64,000 nt of DNA, from contig JAEWGW010000020.1 in NCBI GenBank assembly GCA_023388055.1, forward strand, positions 147,382-211,381, given 5' to 3'. The notes under the pieces were generated by a model. It saw nothing but the letters and a program-made list of their open reading frames with translations. It was not told the origin of the DNA and made no database searches. Shown here piece after piece: positions 26,570 through 36,284 of the stretch. Made by a program: the position numbers and the translations under genes. Numbering within the stretch: position 1 is the stretch's first letter; every line of letters starts with the position of its first letter. The stretch comes from Bacillota bacterium. Lineage in GTDB: Bacteria; Bacillota; Bacilli; Paenibacillales; NBRC-103111.

Positions 26570-27619
26570 GTGGCATTTTTGGAGGTATACCAAGGCGATA
26601 AAGACGGAAAAACCGTAAAGCTTCCCCAGGTTCCCAAAAATACGGTAAAGAAAATTGCCTTTGGCGCTGCCGTTGTGGTCATTGTCGGTCTGGCCTGGAG
26701 CAGCATCTACACGGTGCAGGAGGAAGAACAGGCCGCTATTATGACCTTCGGGAAATACACGACAACACAAGAAAGCTCAGGACTTCATTTTAAGCTTCCT
26801 TACCCCATTCAGCAAGTTGTGATTGTACCGGCCAAGCTGACTCAGAAGATTCATATTGGCTACCGGGAGGTAAACGGCAAGGTCAACTCTGTTGATGAGG
26901 AAGCGCTAATGATCACCGGTGACGAAAACATCGTTTCGGCGGATGCAGTGGTGGAATGGCGGGTCTCCGACCTTCACAAGTATTTGTATAACATTGATAA
27001 CCCTGAGCACTTCTTGCGGAATTCGGCGATTGCCTCCATCCGTTCAGTCATTGGCTCCACCAAGCTGGACTATGCCATTACTGAAGGAAAAACCGTGATC
27101 CAGACCGATGTTAAATCCAAGCTTGAGGAACTGATGAACCAGTACAATACCGGGATTCACATTATCGACTTGAAGTTCCAGGATATTGAACCGCCGGAGG
27201 GTCAGGTGCAAACAGCGTTTAAGTCCGTCACCAATGCCCGTGAGGAAAAGAACACCAAGATCAATCAGGCGCAGAAATATGTCAATGACCGCCTCCCCAA
27301 AGCCCGCGGCGAAGCCCAAGCGCTGATCGAAAGAGCCGAAGGCGAAAAGCAGTCCCGGATATTGAACGCTCAAGGGGACGTCTCCAAATTTGATGCCGTT
27401 TATGCCGAATATGTAAAAAGCCCCAACGTAACCAGCAACCGTCTGACGCTGGAAACCCTGGAGAAGATCCTTCCCAAGGCAAAGGTTATTATTACCGAGG
27501 GCAGCGGCAATACCGTGAATTATCTGCCGCTTAACGACCTCCTCCGAAGCTCGACTACAGGCAATAACGCAGCAGGTACAGGCGGCACAGCCGGGACTCA
27601 AGGAGGTGGCAACCGATGA
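26570..27619 (+). CDS. hflK: FtsH protease modulator HflK (prohibitin family)
   Basis: A 349-residue membrane protein with one N-terminal helix (IAFGAAVVVIVGLAWSSIYTV, about residues 25-44) followed by a SPFH/prohibitin domain (EEQAAIMTFGKY, LHFKLPYPIQ, RLP-rich coiled region ARGEAQALIERAEGEKQSRI). It forms a complex with HflC that holds and restrains FtsH. The frame opens with GTG at 26570; a TTG at 26579 with better-spaced AAAGGGAG is an alternative. Its stop overlaps the hflC start by 4 bp. Confidence 0.93.
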   Translation: MAFLEVYQGDKDGKTVKLPQVPKNTVKKIAFGAAVVVIVGLAWSSIYTVQEEEQAAIMTFGKYTTTQESSGLHFKLPYPIQQVVIVPAKLTQKIHIGYREVNGKVNSVDEEALMITGDENIVSADAVVEWRVSDLHKYLYNIDNPEHFLRNSAIASIRSVIGSTKLDYAITEGKTVIQTDVKSKLEELMNQYNTGIHIIDLKFQDIEPPEGQVQTAFKSVTNAREEKNTKINQAQKYVNDRLPKARGEAQALIERAEGEKQSRILNAQGDVSKFDAVYAEYVKSPNVTSNRLTLETLEKILPKAKVIITEGSGNTVNYLPLNDLLRSSTTGNNAAGTGGTAGTQGGGNR

Positions 27620-28479
27620 AGCGATGGATGGGAATAGGAGTCGGAGCATTGGTGCTGCTTATTCTGGCGGCAAGCTCCCTCTTTATCGTCAAGGAAAATG
27701 AATACAAGGTTGTGCTGAAGTTCGGTGAAGCGGTCCGCATTCACGAAAATCCGGGGATCAAGATCAAGATTCCGTTCATTGAAACAGTCTCCACGCTCCC
27801 CAAATACCAGAAGGTCAGTGACAGTCAGCCGACCACGATCATGACCAAGGACAAAAAGCCCATTATCGTGGACAATTATACCGTATGGCGGATCAACAAT
27901 TCGCGAAGCTTCCTGCAAACGCTGAAGACAGTCACCACCGCAGAGAGCCGCATCAGTGACGCCGTGTATAACACTGTTCGCCGGAAGCTCTCGGAAATCG
28001 ATTATGGCAGCATTATCAGCGAGGACTCCTCCCGCGGCAACCTGAATGATGATATCACCAAGGAAGTATCCGATATTGTCTCCCGTCAGAATTACGGCAT
28101 TGAAGTCATCGATGTCCGCATCAAACGGACGGATTTGCCGGAGGAGAATAAGGAAAGTGTCTACAAACGGATGATTTCCGACCGGGAATCCATTGCAGCC
28201 GGATATCTGTCCGAGGGCGATGAGGAATCCAAGAAGATTACCTCCAATGCCGACCGCCAGGCCCAGGAGCTGATTGCCCAGGCCGAGGCGGACTCCAAGA
28301 AGATTATCGCCGAGGGTGAGCAAGAAGCAGCCCGGATCTATAATGATTCGTACGGAAAGGATCCGGAATTCTACAAGCTGTACCGGACACTGGAAAGCTA
28401 CGTCACCACCTTCCAGGGTGAGCCCGTTATCATGCTCCCTATCGATTCCCCGTATACCCGTATCCTGCTGGGACAATAA
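27616..28479 (+). CDS. hflC: FtsH protease modulator HflC
   Basis: A 287-residue partner of HflK. It has an N-terminal membrane helix (GALVLLILAASSLFIV), then the SPFH domain (KENEYKVVLKFGEAVRI, IKIPFIETVSTLPKY) and a long helical coiled coil (SDREIAAGYL-type region, ADRQAQELIAQAEADSKKI). Coupled translation through ATGA after hflK, with GGAGGTGG just upstream, matches the usual hflKC arrangement. Confidence 0.94.
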   Translation: MKRWMGIGVGALVLLILAASSLFIVKENEYKVVLKFGEAVRIHENPGIKIKIPFIETVSTLPKYQKVSDSQPTTIMTKDKKPIIVDNYTVWRINNSRSFLQTLKTVTTAESRISDAVYNTVRRKLSEIDYGSIISEDSSRGNLNDDITKEVSDIVSRQNYGIEVIDVRIKRTDLPEENKESVYKRMISDRESIAAGYLSEGDEESKKITSNADRQAQELIAQAEADSKKIIAEGEQEAARIYNDSYGKDPEFYKLYRTLESYVTTFQGEPVIMLPIDSPYTRILLGQ

Positions 28480-28490
28480 GGTCCCATAAT

Positions 28491-28537
28491 GGAAAAGAAG
28501 CCCTCGCGGAGCTGTTGCTCTGCCAGGGCTTCTTTTA
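28491..28537 (+). terminator. Intrinsic terminator of hflKC
   Basis: AAGAAGCCCTCGC... pairs with ...AGGGCTTCTTTT. It may act for both convergent genes. Confidence 0.8.
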
Positions 28538-28547
28538 TGTTCTGTGT

Positions 28548-29876
28548 TTATTCGGATTCCAGAATGAACCGGTTCCACTTCTGCTGCCAAACCTTATCCT
28601 GCCAAAAGGGATGGTGCGGCGCGCAATTGGAGCATAGGATCATCCCCCAGAAGCCAAGGGCCATCCCCTTCTTAATGGCATATTCGGCAATATCCTTGCC
28701 AACCGGCCCCTCTTCAAAGTTAGTTTGCCAAGGTGTATAACCCACATAGCCTTCACCAATGACCATGGGCAATCCCTTGCGCTCTGCCCACTCCGCCGCT
28801 TCCTCCAGCCGCTGGTCGATCTTCTCCCGCATGGCCACCCGGTGGGCGCCATACCGGTCGTAGAGGAACAGGTCCCACTTCACCGGATCACACCAGTCAT
28901 GCAGATACAGCAGCTTCAGGCCGACGGGATTGCCGTGAAGCCGCCATTCCTCCCCTTCCGGCAAGCTATATTCCGAGAATGGGGGCGCATCCTCCCGCAG
29001 CAGCGCTGCCGCGGCAGGATTGGGGAATGTCTGATCCACCCGGTGAATCGCAACCGCATCTGCCAGCTCCTGCAAAACTCCGTTCAGATAAAGATGGAAA
29101 TGGGCCACCTGTTCATTTTCCGCCACATGCTCCTTGGGATAGGACTGATTCAGGGTATAACAACCGGTAATAAGCGTATCCGGATACTCTTGCTGCAGAT
29201 AGGCCAGTGCCTCTTCCACATAAGGCTTCATGTACGCAATGGTTTTGGGGGCGTTGCCGTCGGGAATTCCCGCATCCAGCGCCACCTGGGTCATCCGGCC
29301 AAATTCCAGCTCATTGTGCAGCTCTGCATAGGCAATCCGCTGCCCATAGCCTGCCTCCTTGACGGTGGCGATCAGATGGTTCATGGAGCGGGCAATAGCC
29401 ATAAAACGCTTCTCCGGAGCAATGGCCAACAGCTCGTCGAAGAGCTCTCTTGTCTTCAGGAAGCTGGGGCTTTGCTGGTATTCCCATGAGGACAGGATAA
29501 TAAAGCAATCGTACTTGTTCGCCAGCCGGAACAGCTCCAACAGATGGGCCACACCGTCCAGCTCGGCTCCCCCCTTGCAATTATACCAGCGGGTTCGTAT
29601 ACCCACCTGGCCCAGGTTGCCGAAGGCCAGCTTGCCCGGCCTTGGTCCTTCCTCTGTAAACAACAGATATGGCATGGCACAGATGCGGATGGTATTGTAT
29701 CCAAGCTCAACCGCTTCCTGGAACCGCGCCTCCATATTGTGATAGGGCTCGCCAGGCATAGTCATGGTGTACCAGGAGAAATCCCACATGGTGATGGTCA
29801 GTCGTTTCGGCAGATGGCCGGGAATGGATATATTCACGTTGTTTTCACCCTTTTGGACAAGTTTAGTTATCCTCAT
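28548..29876 (-). CDS. Cellulase-like (GH5-clan) family protein
   Basis: A 442-residue protein without a signal peptide. It has a TIM-barrel glycosidase pattern: LTITMWDFSWYTM, ELGYNTIRICAMPYLL, a candidate acid Glu in AYAELHNELEFG, and GLPMVIGEGYVGYTPWQ with a second candidate Glu in GEGY. I associate this with the cellulase-like family of uncharacterised plant-associated and soil bacilli; the substrate is unknown and activity is inference. GGAGGG 5 nt before ATG 29876 supports this start over a TTG at 29903. Confidence 0.7.
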   Translation of the reverse strand: MRITKLVQKGENNVNISIPGHLPKRLTITMWDFSWYTMTMPGEPYHNMEARFQEAVELGYNTIRICAMPYLLFTEEGPRPGKLAFGNLGQVGIRTRWYNCKGGAELDGVAHLLELFRLANKYDCFIILSSWEYQQSPSFLKTRELFDELLAIAPEKRFMAIARSMNHLIATVKEAGYGQRIAYAELHNELEFGRMTQVALDAGIPDGNAPKTIAYMKPYVEEALAYLQQEYPDTLITGCYTLNQSYPKEHVAENEQVAHFHLYLNGVLQELADAVAIHRVDQTFPNPAAAALLREDAPPFSEYSLPEGEEWRLHGNPVGLKLLYLHDWCDPVKWDLFLYDRYGAHRVAMREKIDQRLEEAAEWAERKGLPMVIGEGYVGYTPWQTNFEEGPVGKDIAEYAIKKGMALGFWGMILCSNCAPHHPFWQDKVWQQKWNRFILESE

Positions 29877-29960
29877 GGTACCCTCCACTGCTCCGGGACG
29901 CAATGGATGATGGACGTCTTATGATGGAGGATGTGTGGATTGCCAGCCCCGCATCAAATG

Positions 29961-29989
29961 AAAAAACGGGCCTTCATCAGAAAGCCCGC
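29961..29989 (-). terminator. Intrinsic terminator of the NlpC/P60 gene
   Basis: On the minus strand CGGGC-TTTCTGATGAAG-GCCCG is followed by TTTTTT, 34 bp after the NlpC/P60 stop. Confidence 0.75.
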
Positions 29990-30022
29990 ATGGGAGATAT
30001 AGAATAAGTTCGGGATTCGTTC

Positions 30023-30925
30023 TTACAGCACTCTGCGGGCGGACACGTAATGGGTGTCCCAATACCCGGAGGTGATGGAGGAAATACCGACACCGTTCAT
30101 GGACGGTGTATTATGTATGATTTTTCCGTCTCCTATGTAGATGCCCACGTGGTTGATAACGCCGGAGGTGCTTGTCCAGAAAAAGATCAGGTCGCCCTTC
30201 TGCAGATTGCTGCGGGATACGGCTGTTCCGGCGCTTTGCTGGTACTTGGTGCCCCATTTGAGCTCCACTCCTTCGATGCCGAAGACAAATTTAGTGAAGG
30301 AGGAGCAATCCAGCAGAGTCGGCGGAAGATTGGAGCCGTACTTGTATTTGGTTACACCGATGAGATTATTGGCGTGATGGATAACGCGGTCGGCAAGGTT
30401 TGAGGCTTGCTCCGGCTGTGCCGGTGTTGGAGCTGGTGCCGGATTGGATGGCGCCGTAGCTCCCAATCGGACGTAATCAGTGGAGAGATATCCGACTTGA
30501 CCGTTGATATTTGCCTTGACCCAGTAAGAGTTGACCTTCTCTACGATCTGAAATGAGGTACCTGCTTTAACCAAACCGATGACGGAGCTGGAGGTTGACG
30601 GGCCGGTGCGGAAGTTAACGCCTTTTTCCACCACACCCTGACCGGCAGCCGCGCTTCCGGGGGAGCTTGAATCAATCTTTACATAATTTGTGGAGAGATA
30701 ACCGACCTGACCGTTGACATTGGCCTTGACCCAGTAAGAATTGACTTGATCCAGCACCTCAAAGGTGGTGCCCGCTTTAACTAAATCGATAATGGAGCCG
30801 GATGTGGATGGGCTGGTCCGGAAGTTGACACCCTTCTCCACCACACCTTGTGCGGCCAGAGCCGAAGATGAAATCGACAATGTGAGTACAGTTGCTGCTG
30901 CCAAAGTTATCAAATTTTTCTTCAT
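30023..30925 (-). CDS. Secreted SH3b-SH3b-NlpC/P60 endopeptidase
   Basis: A 300-residue cell-wall hydrolase. The signal peptide ends SSSALAA (about 24). Two nearly identical bacterial SH3 repeats follow (GVVEKGVNFRTSPSTSGSII..., then GVVEKGVNFRTGPSTSSSVI...), each ending QVGYLST. The NlpC/P60 domain (about 180-300) has the catalytic Cys in LLDCSSFTKFVF, His in GVINHVGIYIGDG and a polar third residue near the end. It would cleave D-gamma-glutamyl-meso-DAP links in peptidoglycan stems. AGGAGGAGATGTT before ATG 30925 fixes the start. Confidence 0.94.
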   Translation of the reverse strand: MKKNLITLAAATVLTLSISSSALAAQGVVEKGVNFRTSPSTSGSIIDLVKAGTTFEVLDQVNSYWVKANVNGQVGYLSTNYVKIDSSSPGSAAAGQGVVEKGVNFRTGPSTSSSVIGLVKAGTSFQIVEKVNSYWVKANINGQVGYLSTDYVRLGATAPSNPAPAPTPAQPEQASNLADRVIHHANNLIGVTKYKYGSNLPPTLLDCSSFTKFVFGIEGVELKWGTKYQQSAGTAVSRSNLQKGDLIFFWTSTSGVINHVGIYIGDGKIIHNTPSMNGVGISSITSGYWDTHYVSARRVL

Positions 30926-30999
30926 AACATCTCCTCCTGCTACAATTGTAGCCTCCGAAGGAAGATTATGCATTGAATAAATATTGGTAAGGGTAAATT

Positions 31000-32370
31000 T
31001 TACAGGGCCTCTGCCACTGCAGTGTCTGTTCCCGGCTTATGGACCAGACTGTACCGTTCCCAGCGCCTGCTTTTCCACCGGTGGATCATAATGACGGCGC
31101 GAGTCCATTCATCTGCCGCAATGGCCAGCCATACGCCGGCTACCCCCAGATCCAGAACAAACACGAAGAAATATCCCAAGGGCAGGCTCATGCAAACCAT
31201 GGAGAAAATCCCGATCCACAACGGATATTTGGCATCTCCGGCAGCACGCAGGGAGTTGATCACCACAATATTCAGGGTCCGGCCTGTTTCCAGCACAATC
31301 CCCAGCATCAGAAGCTGAGCGCCCAGCCTGATCACCTCCGGATCATCGGAGAACAGGCTCATCAGCGGGACACGAACAAGGACGATCAGCACCAGCATGG
31401 CGCAGGTTGCCCCCTCCGCCCACCGCAGGCTGCTCCACACCCGGGAGTAGGCTTGATCCTGGCGATCCGCCCCCACCAGCCGCCCGACGATAATCGAGGT
31501 GCCCATACCGATGGCAATGGCGAATAGATAGATAAACATGGAGATATTGGCGGCATACTGCCGCGCAGCCATAGAGGTTTCCCCCAAGAAGGTTACATAA
31601 AACAAAAAGGTCATCTGGCAGGCTTGGTACATGATTTGCTCGAAGGCTGACGGAATGCCGATTTTGAGGATCTTCATGATCCGTTCCTTGGTTAGACGGA
31701 TATAGTCCATCCACTCCGGTTTCACTTCTGTCACCTTATACAGCAGCCACAGGAAGGTGATCAGCGCCAGCGTCCGGCTGAGCACCGTGGATACCGCCGC
31801 ACCTTGAACACCCAGCTCAGGGAAACCGAGGTTGCCGAAAATCAGCGCATAATTCAGGAAAATGTGGACCATGTTCATCCCCAGGGAGACCAGCATCGCT
31901 TGTTTGGTAAAGCCATGCACCCGAATGATGGCGGACAGGGAATTGATAATGGCCTGCAGGAAGATGGCCCCGCCCACAATAGACAGATAGCTCTGGGCAA
32001 AGGTGTAGATCTCACCGGTGAGATTCAGCGTACGCAGCAGCGGGCCGTTGAATAAGAGGAACAAAGCGCTGATGACAATGCCGATCAGTGTATTCAAGGT
32101 CACCGCCAGGGCGGATATCTTCGCCGCCTCACGGGGCTGACGCGAGCCCAGGAATTGCGATACCACGATAGATGCGCCGTTGCCAATGACCTCCAGCACT
32201 AGAATCGCAATGTGCAAGTAGTTGTTGGCCGCTCCCACACCCGCCACCGCTTGGTCGGATATGGCGCTGAGCATGAAGGTATCGGCGATGCCCAGGAGCA
32301 TAAACAGGGAAATTTCCAAAAAAATCGGCCAGGTCAGGCCAAATAAGCGAAACTCCTTGGCGGAGTCCAT
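31000..32370 (-). CDS. MATE-family efflux transporter
   Basis: A 456-residue inner-membrane protein with about twelve helices in two homologous halves (LFGLTWPIFLEISLFMLLGIADTFMLS; IGIPSAFEQIMYQACQMTFLFYVTFLG). It exports cationic compounds or drugs using Na+ or H+ gradients; the specificity is unknown. GGGTGAT lies upstream of ATG 32370. The gene has no close partner; greA upstream ends with its own terminator. Confidence 0.92.
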   Translation of the reverse strand: MDSAKEFRLFGLTWPIFLEISLFMLLGIADTFMLSAISDQAVAGVGAANNYLHIAILVLEVIGNGASIVVSQFLGSRQPREAAKISALAVTLNTLIGIVISALFLLFNGPLLRTLNLTGEIYTFAQSYLSIVGGAIFLQAIINSLSAIIRVHGFTKQAMLVSLGMNMVHIFLNYALIFGNLGFPELGVQGAAVSTVLSRTLALITFLWLLYKVTEVKPEWMDYIRLTKERIMKILKIGIPSAFEQIMYQACQMTFLFYVTFLGETSMAARQYAANISMFIYLFAIAIGMGTSIIVGRLVGADRQDQAYSRVWSSLRWAEGATCAMLVLIVLVRVPLMSLFSDDPEVIRLGAQLLMLGIVLETGRTLNIVVINSLRAAGDAKYPLWIGIFSMVCMSLPLGYFFVFVLDLGVAGVWLAIAADEWTRAVIMIHRWKSRRWERYSLVHKPGTDTAVAEAL

Positions 32371-32500
32371 TTTTAATCACCCGTTTCCATAGTCTACTCT
32401 CGCAAACACGGGAATCGTAACATTGAAAGCGTTCCGCATACTACAGGTAATTGATCACGGTTTTTAATGGGCTGAACTTATTTTTGAATGGGGGGGAGAC

Positions 32501-32534
32501 AAAAAAAGGACAACCGTCTGTTTGACGGTCGTCC
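32501..32534 (-). terminator. Intrinsic terminator of greA
   Basis: On the minus strand GGACGACCGTC and GACGGTTGTCC form the stem, followed by seven T, 20 bp after the greA stop. Confidence 0.88.
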
Positions 32535-32553
32535 GGGAAGTCCTGTATGTACG

Positions 32554-33033
32554 TTATACAAATTTAATGTTCAGCACCTCATATTTCAGGGTGCCAACAG
32601 GTGCTTCCACACTTACGGTATCTCCTACCTTTTTGCCCAGAAGCTCCTTGCCCATGGGGGATTCGTAGGAAATCTTGTTGGCGGTCACATCCGATTCCGC
32701 CGGTCCGACAATGGTATATTCTACATGCTCGGCAAACTCAATATCATTCAAGGTTACAGTTGAACCGATGCTGACTTTGGAGGTATCGATGGCGGATTCG
32801 TCCAGCAGCTTCACGTTGGTGAGCATTTTCTCCAGTACCTTAATCCGGGTTTCCATAAACCCTTGCTCTTCCTTGGCGGAATGATATTCGCTGTTCTCCT
32901 TCAAATCTCCATAGCTGATGGCGACCTTCAGACGTGTGGCCATTTCCCGGCGTTTCACCGTTTTGAGCTCTCTTAGTTCATCCTCTAGCTTTTGCAAGCC
33001 CTCTTTCGTCAACAAAATCTCTTCGTCTGCCAT
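32554..33033 (-). CDS. greA: Transcription elongation factor GreA
   Basis: Rescues backtracked RNA polymerase by stimulating transcript cleavage. At 159 residues it has the N-terminal coiled coil (LTKEGLQKLEDELRELKTVKRREMATRLKVA), with the acidic tip DLKENSEYHSAKEEQ, and a C-terminal FKBP-like domain (GSTVTLNDIEFAEHVEYTIVGPAESD, SPMGKELLGKKVGDTVSV). The ATG at 33033 matches the family start; the frame runs on to 33072. Confidence 0.96.
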   Translation of the reverse strand: MADEEILLTKEGLQKLEDELRELKTVKRREMATRLKVAISYGDLKENSEYHSAKEEQGFMETRIKVLEKMLTNVKLLDESAIDTSKVSIGSTVTLNDIEFAEHVEYTIVGPAESDVTANKISYESPMGKELLGKKVGDTVSVEAPVGTLKYEVLNIKFV

Positions 33034-33093
33034 TTGCCCATACAGCTCCTTATCCACTTCTCTGTTTACCATTCTACCTGATTTGCGGACAAT

Positions 33094-33132
33094 TAAAAAG
33101 ACCCTCCCCGGAATAGCGCTAGAGGAAGGTCT
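33094..33132 (-). terminator. Terminator of the metQNI-glcD operon
   Basis: On the minus strand AGACCTTCCTC pairs with GGGAGGGTCT and is followed by TTTTAA, just after the GlcD-type gene. Confidence 0.82.
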
Positions 33133-33145
33133 GTTCCGTTCAAAA

Positions 33146-34510
33146 TTAATCGAATATTTTACCCGGGTTCAGAATATTCCGGTCATCCAGGGCAAGCTTA
33201 ATCTGCTTCATCGCCAACACCGATCCGGGATCGGCCGCCTTGCGGAAATACGGCTTCTTGGAGAGTCCGATGCCATGCTCCCCGGAGGTCAGTCCGCCCA
33301 GCTCACGGCTTTTGCCGTAGATCCGTGTCATCACCGCGTGCAGGTCCCGCTTCCAGACTTCCGCGTCCCGGCCGCCACGCACAACGCACAGATGCACATT
33401 GCCATCGCCAGCATGTCCAAAACTGATCAACTGCACGCCGCTCTCCTGCTCCACCTGGTTGGCATACGCAATGAATTCAGCCGTCCGGTTGATAGGCACT
33501 ACAATATCCACCGGCTCCTGCTCGGAGACCGCCTCTACCGCCTTCACCAGGGCGCCGCGCACCCGCCACACCTCATCCTGCACCTGCTTCTCCTCGAGGA
33601 GCAGGAAGTCCAGGGCGCCGTTCTCCAGCGCCGCCTTTCGGGCCCGCTCCGCACGGGTACGGACCTCCTCTTCACCTGCTCCGTCAAAGGAAAGCAGAAT
33701 ATAGGCGCCTGCCTCCGGGAACGGAAAACGCAGGTTCATATAGCGTTCGCCCAAATCGACCACCTTGCGCTCCATGAATTCCATGGCGGTGGGTCCCGTA
33801 TTCTCATGAATCAGCCGGATAACAGCATTAATTCCCGTCTTCAAGGAAGCAAAAGGCACCAGGGCGCCCAGCACATATGCAGGCTTGGGCACCAGCTTCA
33901 GCACACATTGAGTGATGATGCCCAAGGTTCCCTCGGAGCCGATAAGCAGGTGCTTCAGAGACAGCCCGCTGCTGTCCTTCACGACCTTGCCACCCGTGGT
34001 GATCACCTCTCCATTGGGAAGCACCGCTGTGAGTCCCCGGACATAATCCCGAGTCACCCCGTATTTGACCGCCCGCATCCCCCCGGCGTTGGTGCTGATG
34101 TTGCCCCCGATGGAGGACTCCTTCTCTCCTGGATCAGGCGGATAAAAGAGTCCCTGCTCCTCCACATGCGCCTGGAGCCGGGAGAGCAGCACCCCAGGTT
34201 CCACTGTAACCGTGAGCGTATCCGGATCCAGCTCGAGAATCCGGTCCATCCGGGACAGATCCAGCACAATACCACCCCGGTCGGGGACGGTGGAGCCCAC
34301 CAGATTGGTGCCTGCGCCGCGGGGCGTTACAGGCATGGAATGGGCATACGCCCACTTCATCACGGCGCTGACCTCTTCTGTGCTGACGGGAAACACAACG
34401 GCTTCGCAGGTGCCCTTTAGCCTCCCCAGATTATCCGTCACATACGCCCCCGGAATGTCCGAGACCATCACCCGGCCAGGGTCGGCAATGATTGTTTGCA
34501 GCTCGTGCAT
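33146..34510 (-). CDS. FAD-linked 2-hydroxyacid dehydrogenase (GlcD-type)
   Basis: A 454-residue flavoprotein of the VAO/PCMH plus FAD-oxidase_C type, which oxidises D-lactate, glycolate or related 2-hydroxyacids. The FAD region has PVTPRGAGTNLVGSTVP, PPDPGEKESSIGGNISTNAGG and LIGSEGTLGIIT. The C-terminal metal/substrate region has SFGHAGDGNVHLCV and TSGEHGIGLSKK. It starts 13 bp after metI, with AGGAGG in the gap, so it is the last gene of the methionine transporter operon. This suggests an imported hydroxy analogue of methionine as a possible substrate (inference). Confidence 0.9.
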   Translation of the reverse strand: MHELQTIIADPGRVMVSDIPGAYVTDNLGRLKGTCEAVVFPVSTEEVSAVMKWAYAHSMPVTPRGAGTNLVGSTVPDRGGIVLDLSRMDRILELDPDTLTVTVEPGVLLSRLQAHVEEQGLFYPPDPGEKESSIGGNISTNAGGMRAVKYGVTRDYVRGLTAVLPNGEVITTGGKVVKDSSGLSLKHLLIGSEGTLGIITQCVLKLVPKPAYVLGALVPFASLKTGINAVIRLIHENTGPTAMEFMERKVVDLGERYMNLRFPFPEAGAYILLSFDGAGEEEVRTRAERARKAALENGALDFLLLEEKQVQDEVWRVRGALVKAVEAVSEQEPVDIVVPINRTAEFIAYANQVEQESGVQLISFGHAGDGNVHLCVVRGGRDAEVWKRDLHAVMTRIYGKSRELGGLTSGEHGIGLSKKPYFRKAADPGSVLAMKQIKLALDDRNILNPGKIFD

Positions 34511-34523
34511 AACTGTTTTCCTC

Positions 34524-35186
34524 CTACCTCCGGGTAAACAACCGGGCGAACCAGTCTCCGATGAATTGGGCGCCTTGCACGATCACGATCAGAAGGATGA
34601 CAGTCGCAAACATCACCCCGGTTTCGTAGCGGTAATAGCCATATTGGATAGCCAGATCCCCCACGCCTCCGCCGCCAACCAGTCCGGCCATAGCAGAGTA
34701 GCCGATGAGGCTGATAACAGTGACAGTGGTGGCCCGGATCAGCCCGGGCATCGCCTCCACAAACAGCACCTTGCGCAGAATCAGGCTGAGCTTGGCTCCT
34801 GTAGCGATAGCCGCCTCCAGCACCCCTTTATCCACCTCGCTGAAGGCTGCTTCCACCAGACGGGCAAAAAAAGCGATGGATGCAAAGGCCAGCGGCACCG
34901 ATGCCGCCACCGGACCGATGCTGCTGCCGGCAATGACTTTCGTTATGGGGATCAGCAGTACCAGAAGAATGACAAAAGGAACCGAGCGGATCACATTGAC
35001 GATGATGCCCATGATAACGTTCAATACCCGGTTGGGGAAAAACAGCCGGCTTGAGGTCAGATACAGCACCAGACCGATCAGCAGGCCAAATACCAGTGAC
35101 GCCGCCATGGCGATGCAGACCATTAAGGCCGTTTCCCCCATGGCGTCCATTAATTCCAGGCGTAGTATATCCCAAGTGGTATTCAT
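34524..35186 (-). CDS. metI: Methionine ABC transporter permease MetI
   Basis: A 220-residue permease with five helices. The EAA-like coupling region is VLFVEAMPGLIRATTVTVISLIGYSAMAGLVGGGGVGDLAIQYGY-like, typical of MetI. Two copies should pair with two MetN. Its ATG overlaps the metN stop (ATGA). The typical family opening ETALMVCIAMAASLVFGLLIG is present. Confidence 0.95.
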   Translation of the reverse strand: MNTTWDILRLELMDAMGETALMVCIAMAASLVFGLLIGLVLYLTSSRLFFPNRVLNVIMGIIVNVIRSVPFVILLVLLIPITKVIAGSSIGPVAASVPLAFASIAFFARLVEAAFSEVDKGVLEAAIATGAKLSLILRKVLFVEAMPGLIRATTVTVISLIGYSAMAGLVGGGGVGDLAIQYGYYRYETGVMFATVILLIVIVQGAQFIGDWFARLFTRR

Positions 35187-36214
35187 CGGCTTGCACCTCC
35201 ATGTCCGGGGGCGGCAAGCTCCTCGATTTTGAACACCTGGCCCGCTATGTACGCCTTGGCTTTTGCTGTCTCCTCGGGTATGCCGCTCAGCTTGATCAAG
35301 AGAATCCCCAGCGGCTTGCCATGAATATACTCAATCTTGCCGTGGAGAATGTCCACCAGCACGTCGAAGTCCTTGGACACCCGGCTGATCACCGGGTCAT
35401 AGGCCTTTTCACCGGTGTAGGTAATCTTCAGCAATACCTCATCCGGTCCGGTCACCAGGTGCTCCGGAACCTCAATGTTCAACACCCGTTCCACCAGGGA
35501 GCGTGTCATCGGATGCTGCGGCTCCGTAAATACCTGATAGGTATCTCCCGACTCCACAATTTTCCCCTCCGCCATCACCGCAATCCGGTCAAACAGCTTC
35601 TTGGCCACATCCATCTCATGGGTGATAAATACAATGGTGATGGGATTTTCCCGGTTGATCCTGCGCAGAATCCGGATAATCTCCTCCGTATTCTCCAGGT
35701 CCAGCGCGGACGTGGCTTCGTCACACAACAGAATCTCCGGATCATTGGCCAACGCACGGGCAATCGCCACTCGCTGCTTCTGCCCGCCGCTGAGATTGGC
35801 CGGGTATACTTGGGCCTTATCCGACAGGTTCACCTGGGCCAGGAGCTCGGTAACCCGGTTATGGATCTTTTCCTTGGGACAGTTATTGGCCTTCAAGGCA
35901 AAGGCGATATTATGGTATACCGTAGCCCCGCTAATCAGGTTGAAGTGCTGGAAGATCATGCCGATCTTCAGTCTCACCTTGCGCAGCTCCGCTCCCTTAA
36001 AGCGGGTAATATTCTGCCCGCCCACAATCACATTCCCGGAGGCGGGAGGCTGCAGCAGGTTAATCACGCGGACCAGCGTGCTTTTGCCGGCTCCGCTGGG
36101 TCCTACAATGCCAAAGATTTCACCCTTGCCAATGGATAAGGAGGCATTCTCCACGGCGTTTAATTTCCGGCCCTTCTGCTTAAACACCACGTTAATATTG
36201 TCCAGTACGATCAC
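35183..36214 (-). CDS. metN: Methionine ABC transporter ATPase MetN
   Basis: A 343-residue ATPase. The ABC core has Walker A GPSGAGKST, LSGGQKQRVAIARAL, LLCDEATSALD and the switch His in FITHEMD. The C-terminal 100 residues form the NIL/ACT-like regulatory domain (DILHGKIEYIHGKPLGILLIKLSG), which in E. coli MetN binds methionine and inhibits transport. The GTG start at 36214 has AAAGGGTG 7 nt upstream. Confidence 0.96.
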   Translation of the reverse strand: MIVLDNINVVFKQKGRKLNAVENASLSIGKGEIFGIVGPSGAGKSTLVRVINLLQPPASGNVIVGGQNITRFKGAELRKVRLKIGMIFQHFNLISGATVYHNIAFALKANNCPKEKIHNRVTELLAQVNLSDKAQVYPANLSGGQKQRVAIARALANDPEILLCDEATSALDLENTEEIIRILRRINRENPITIVFITHEMDVAKKLFDRIAVMAEGKIVESGDTYQVFTEPQHPMTRSLVERVLNIEVPEHLVTGPDEVLLKITYTGEKAYDPVISRVSKDFDVLVDILHGKIEYIHGKPLGILLIKLSGIPEETAKAKAYIAGQVFKIEELAAPGHGGASR

Positions 36215-36284
36215 TTGCCGACACCCTTTCTTTGGAAGAAAGACTCAACTGTTCCGGTTGTCCGGTCACTTTTCGGTACGGCTC

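Noticed and set aside
32918..34420. A 500-codon plus-strand open frame opposite the GlcD-type gene
   Set aside because: Antisense shadow of greA and the flavoprotein gene; composition is unlike a real protein.
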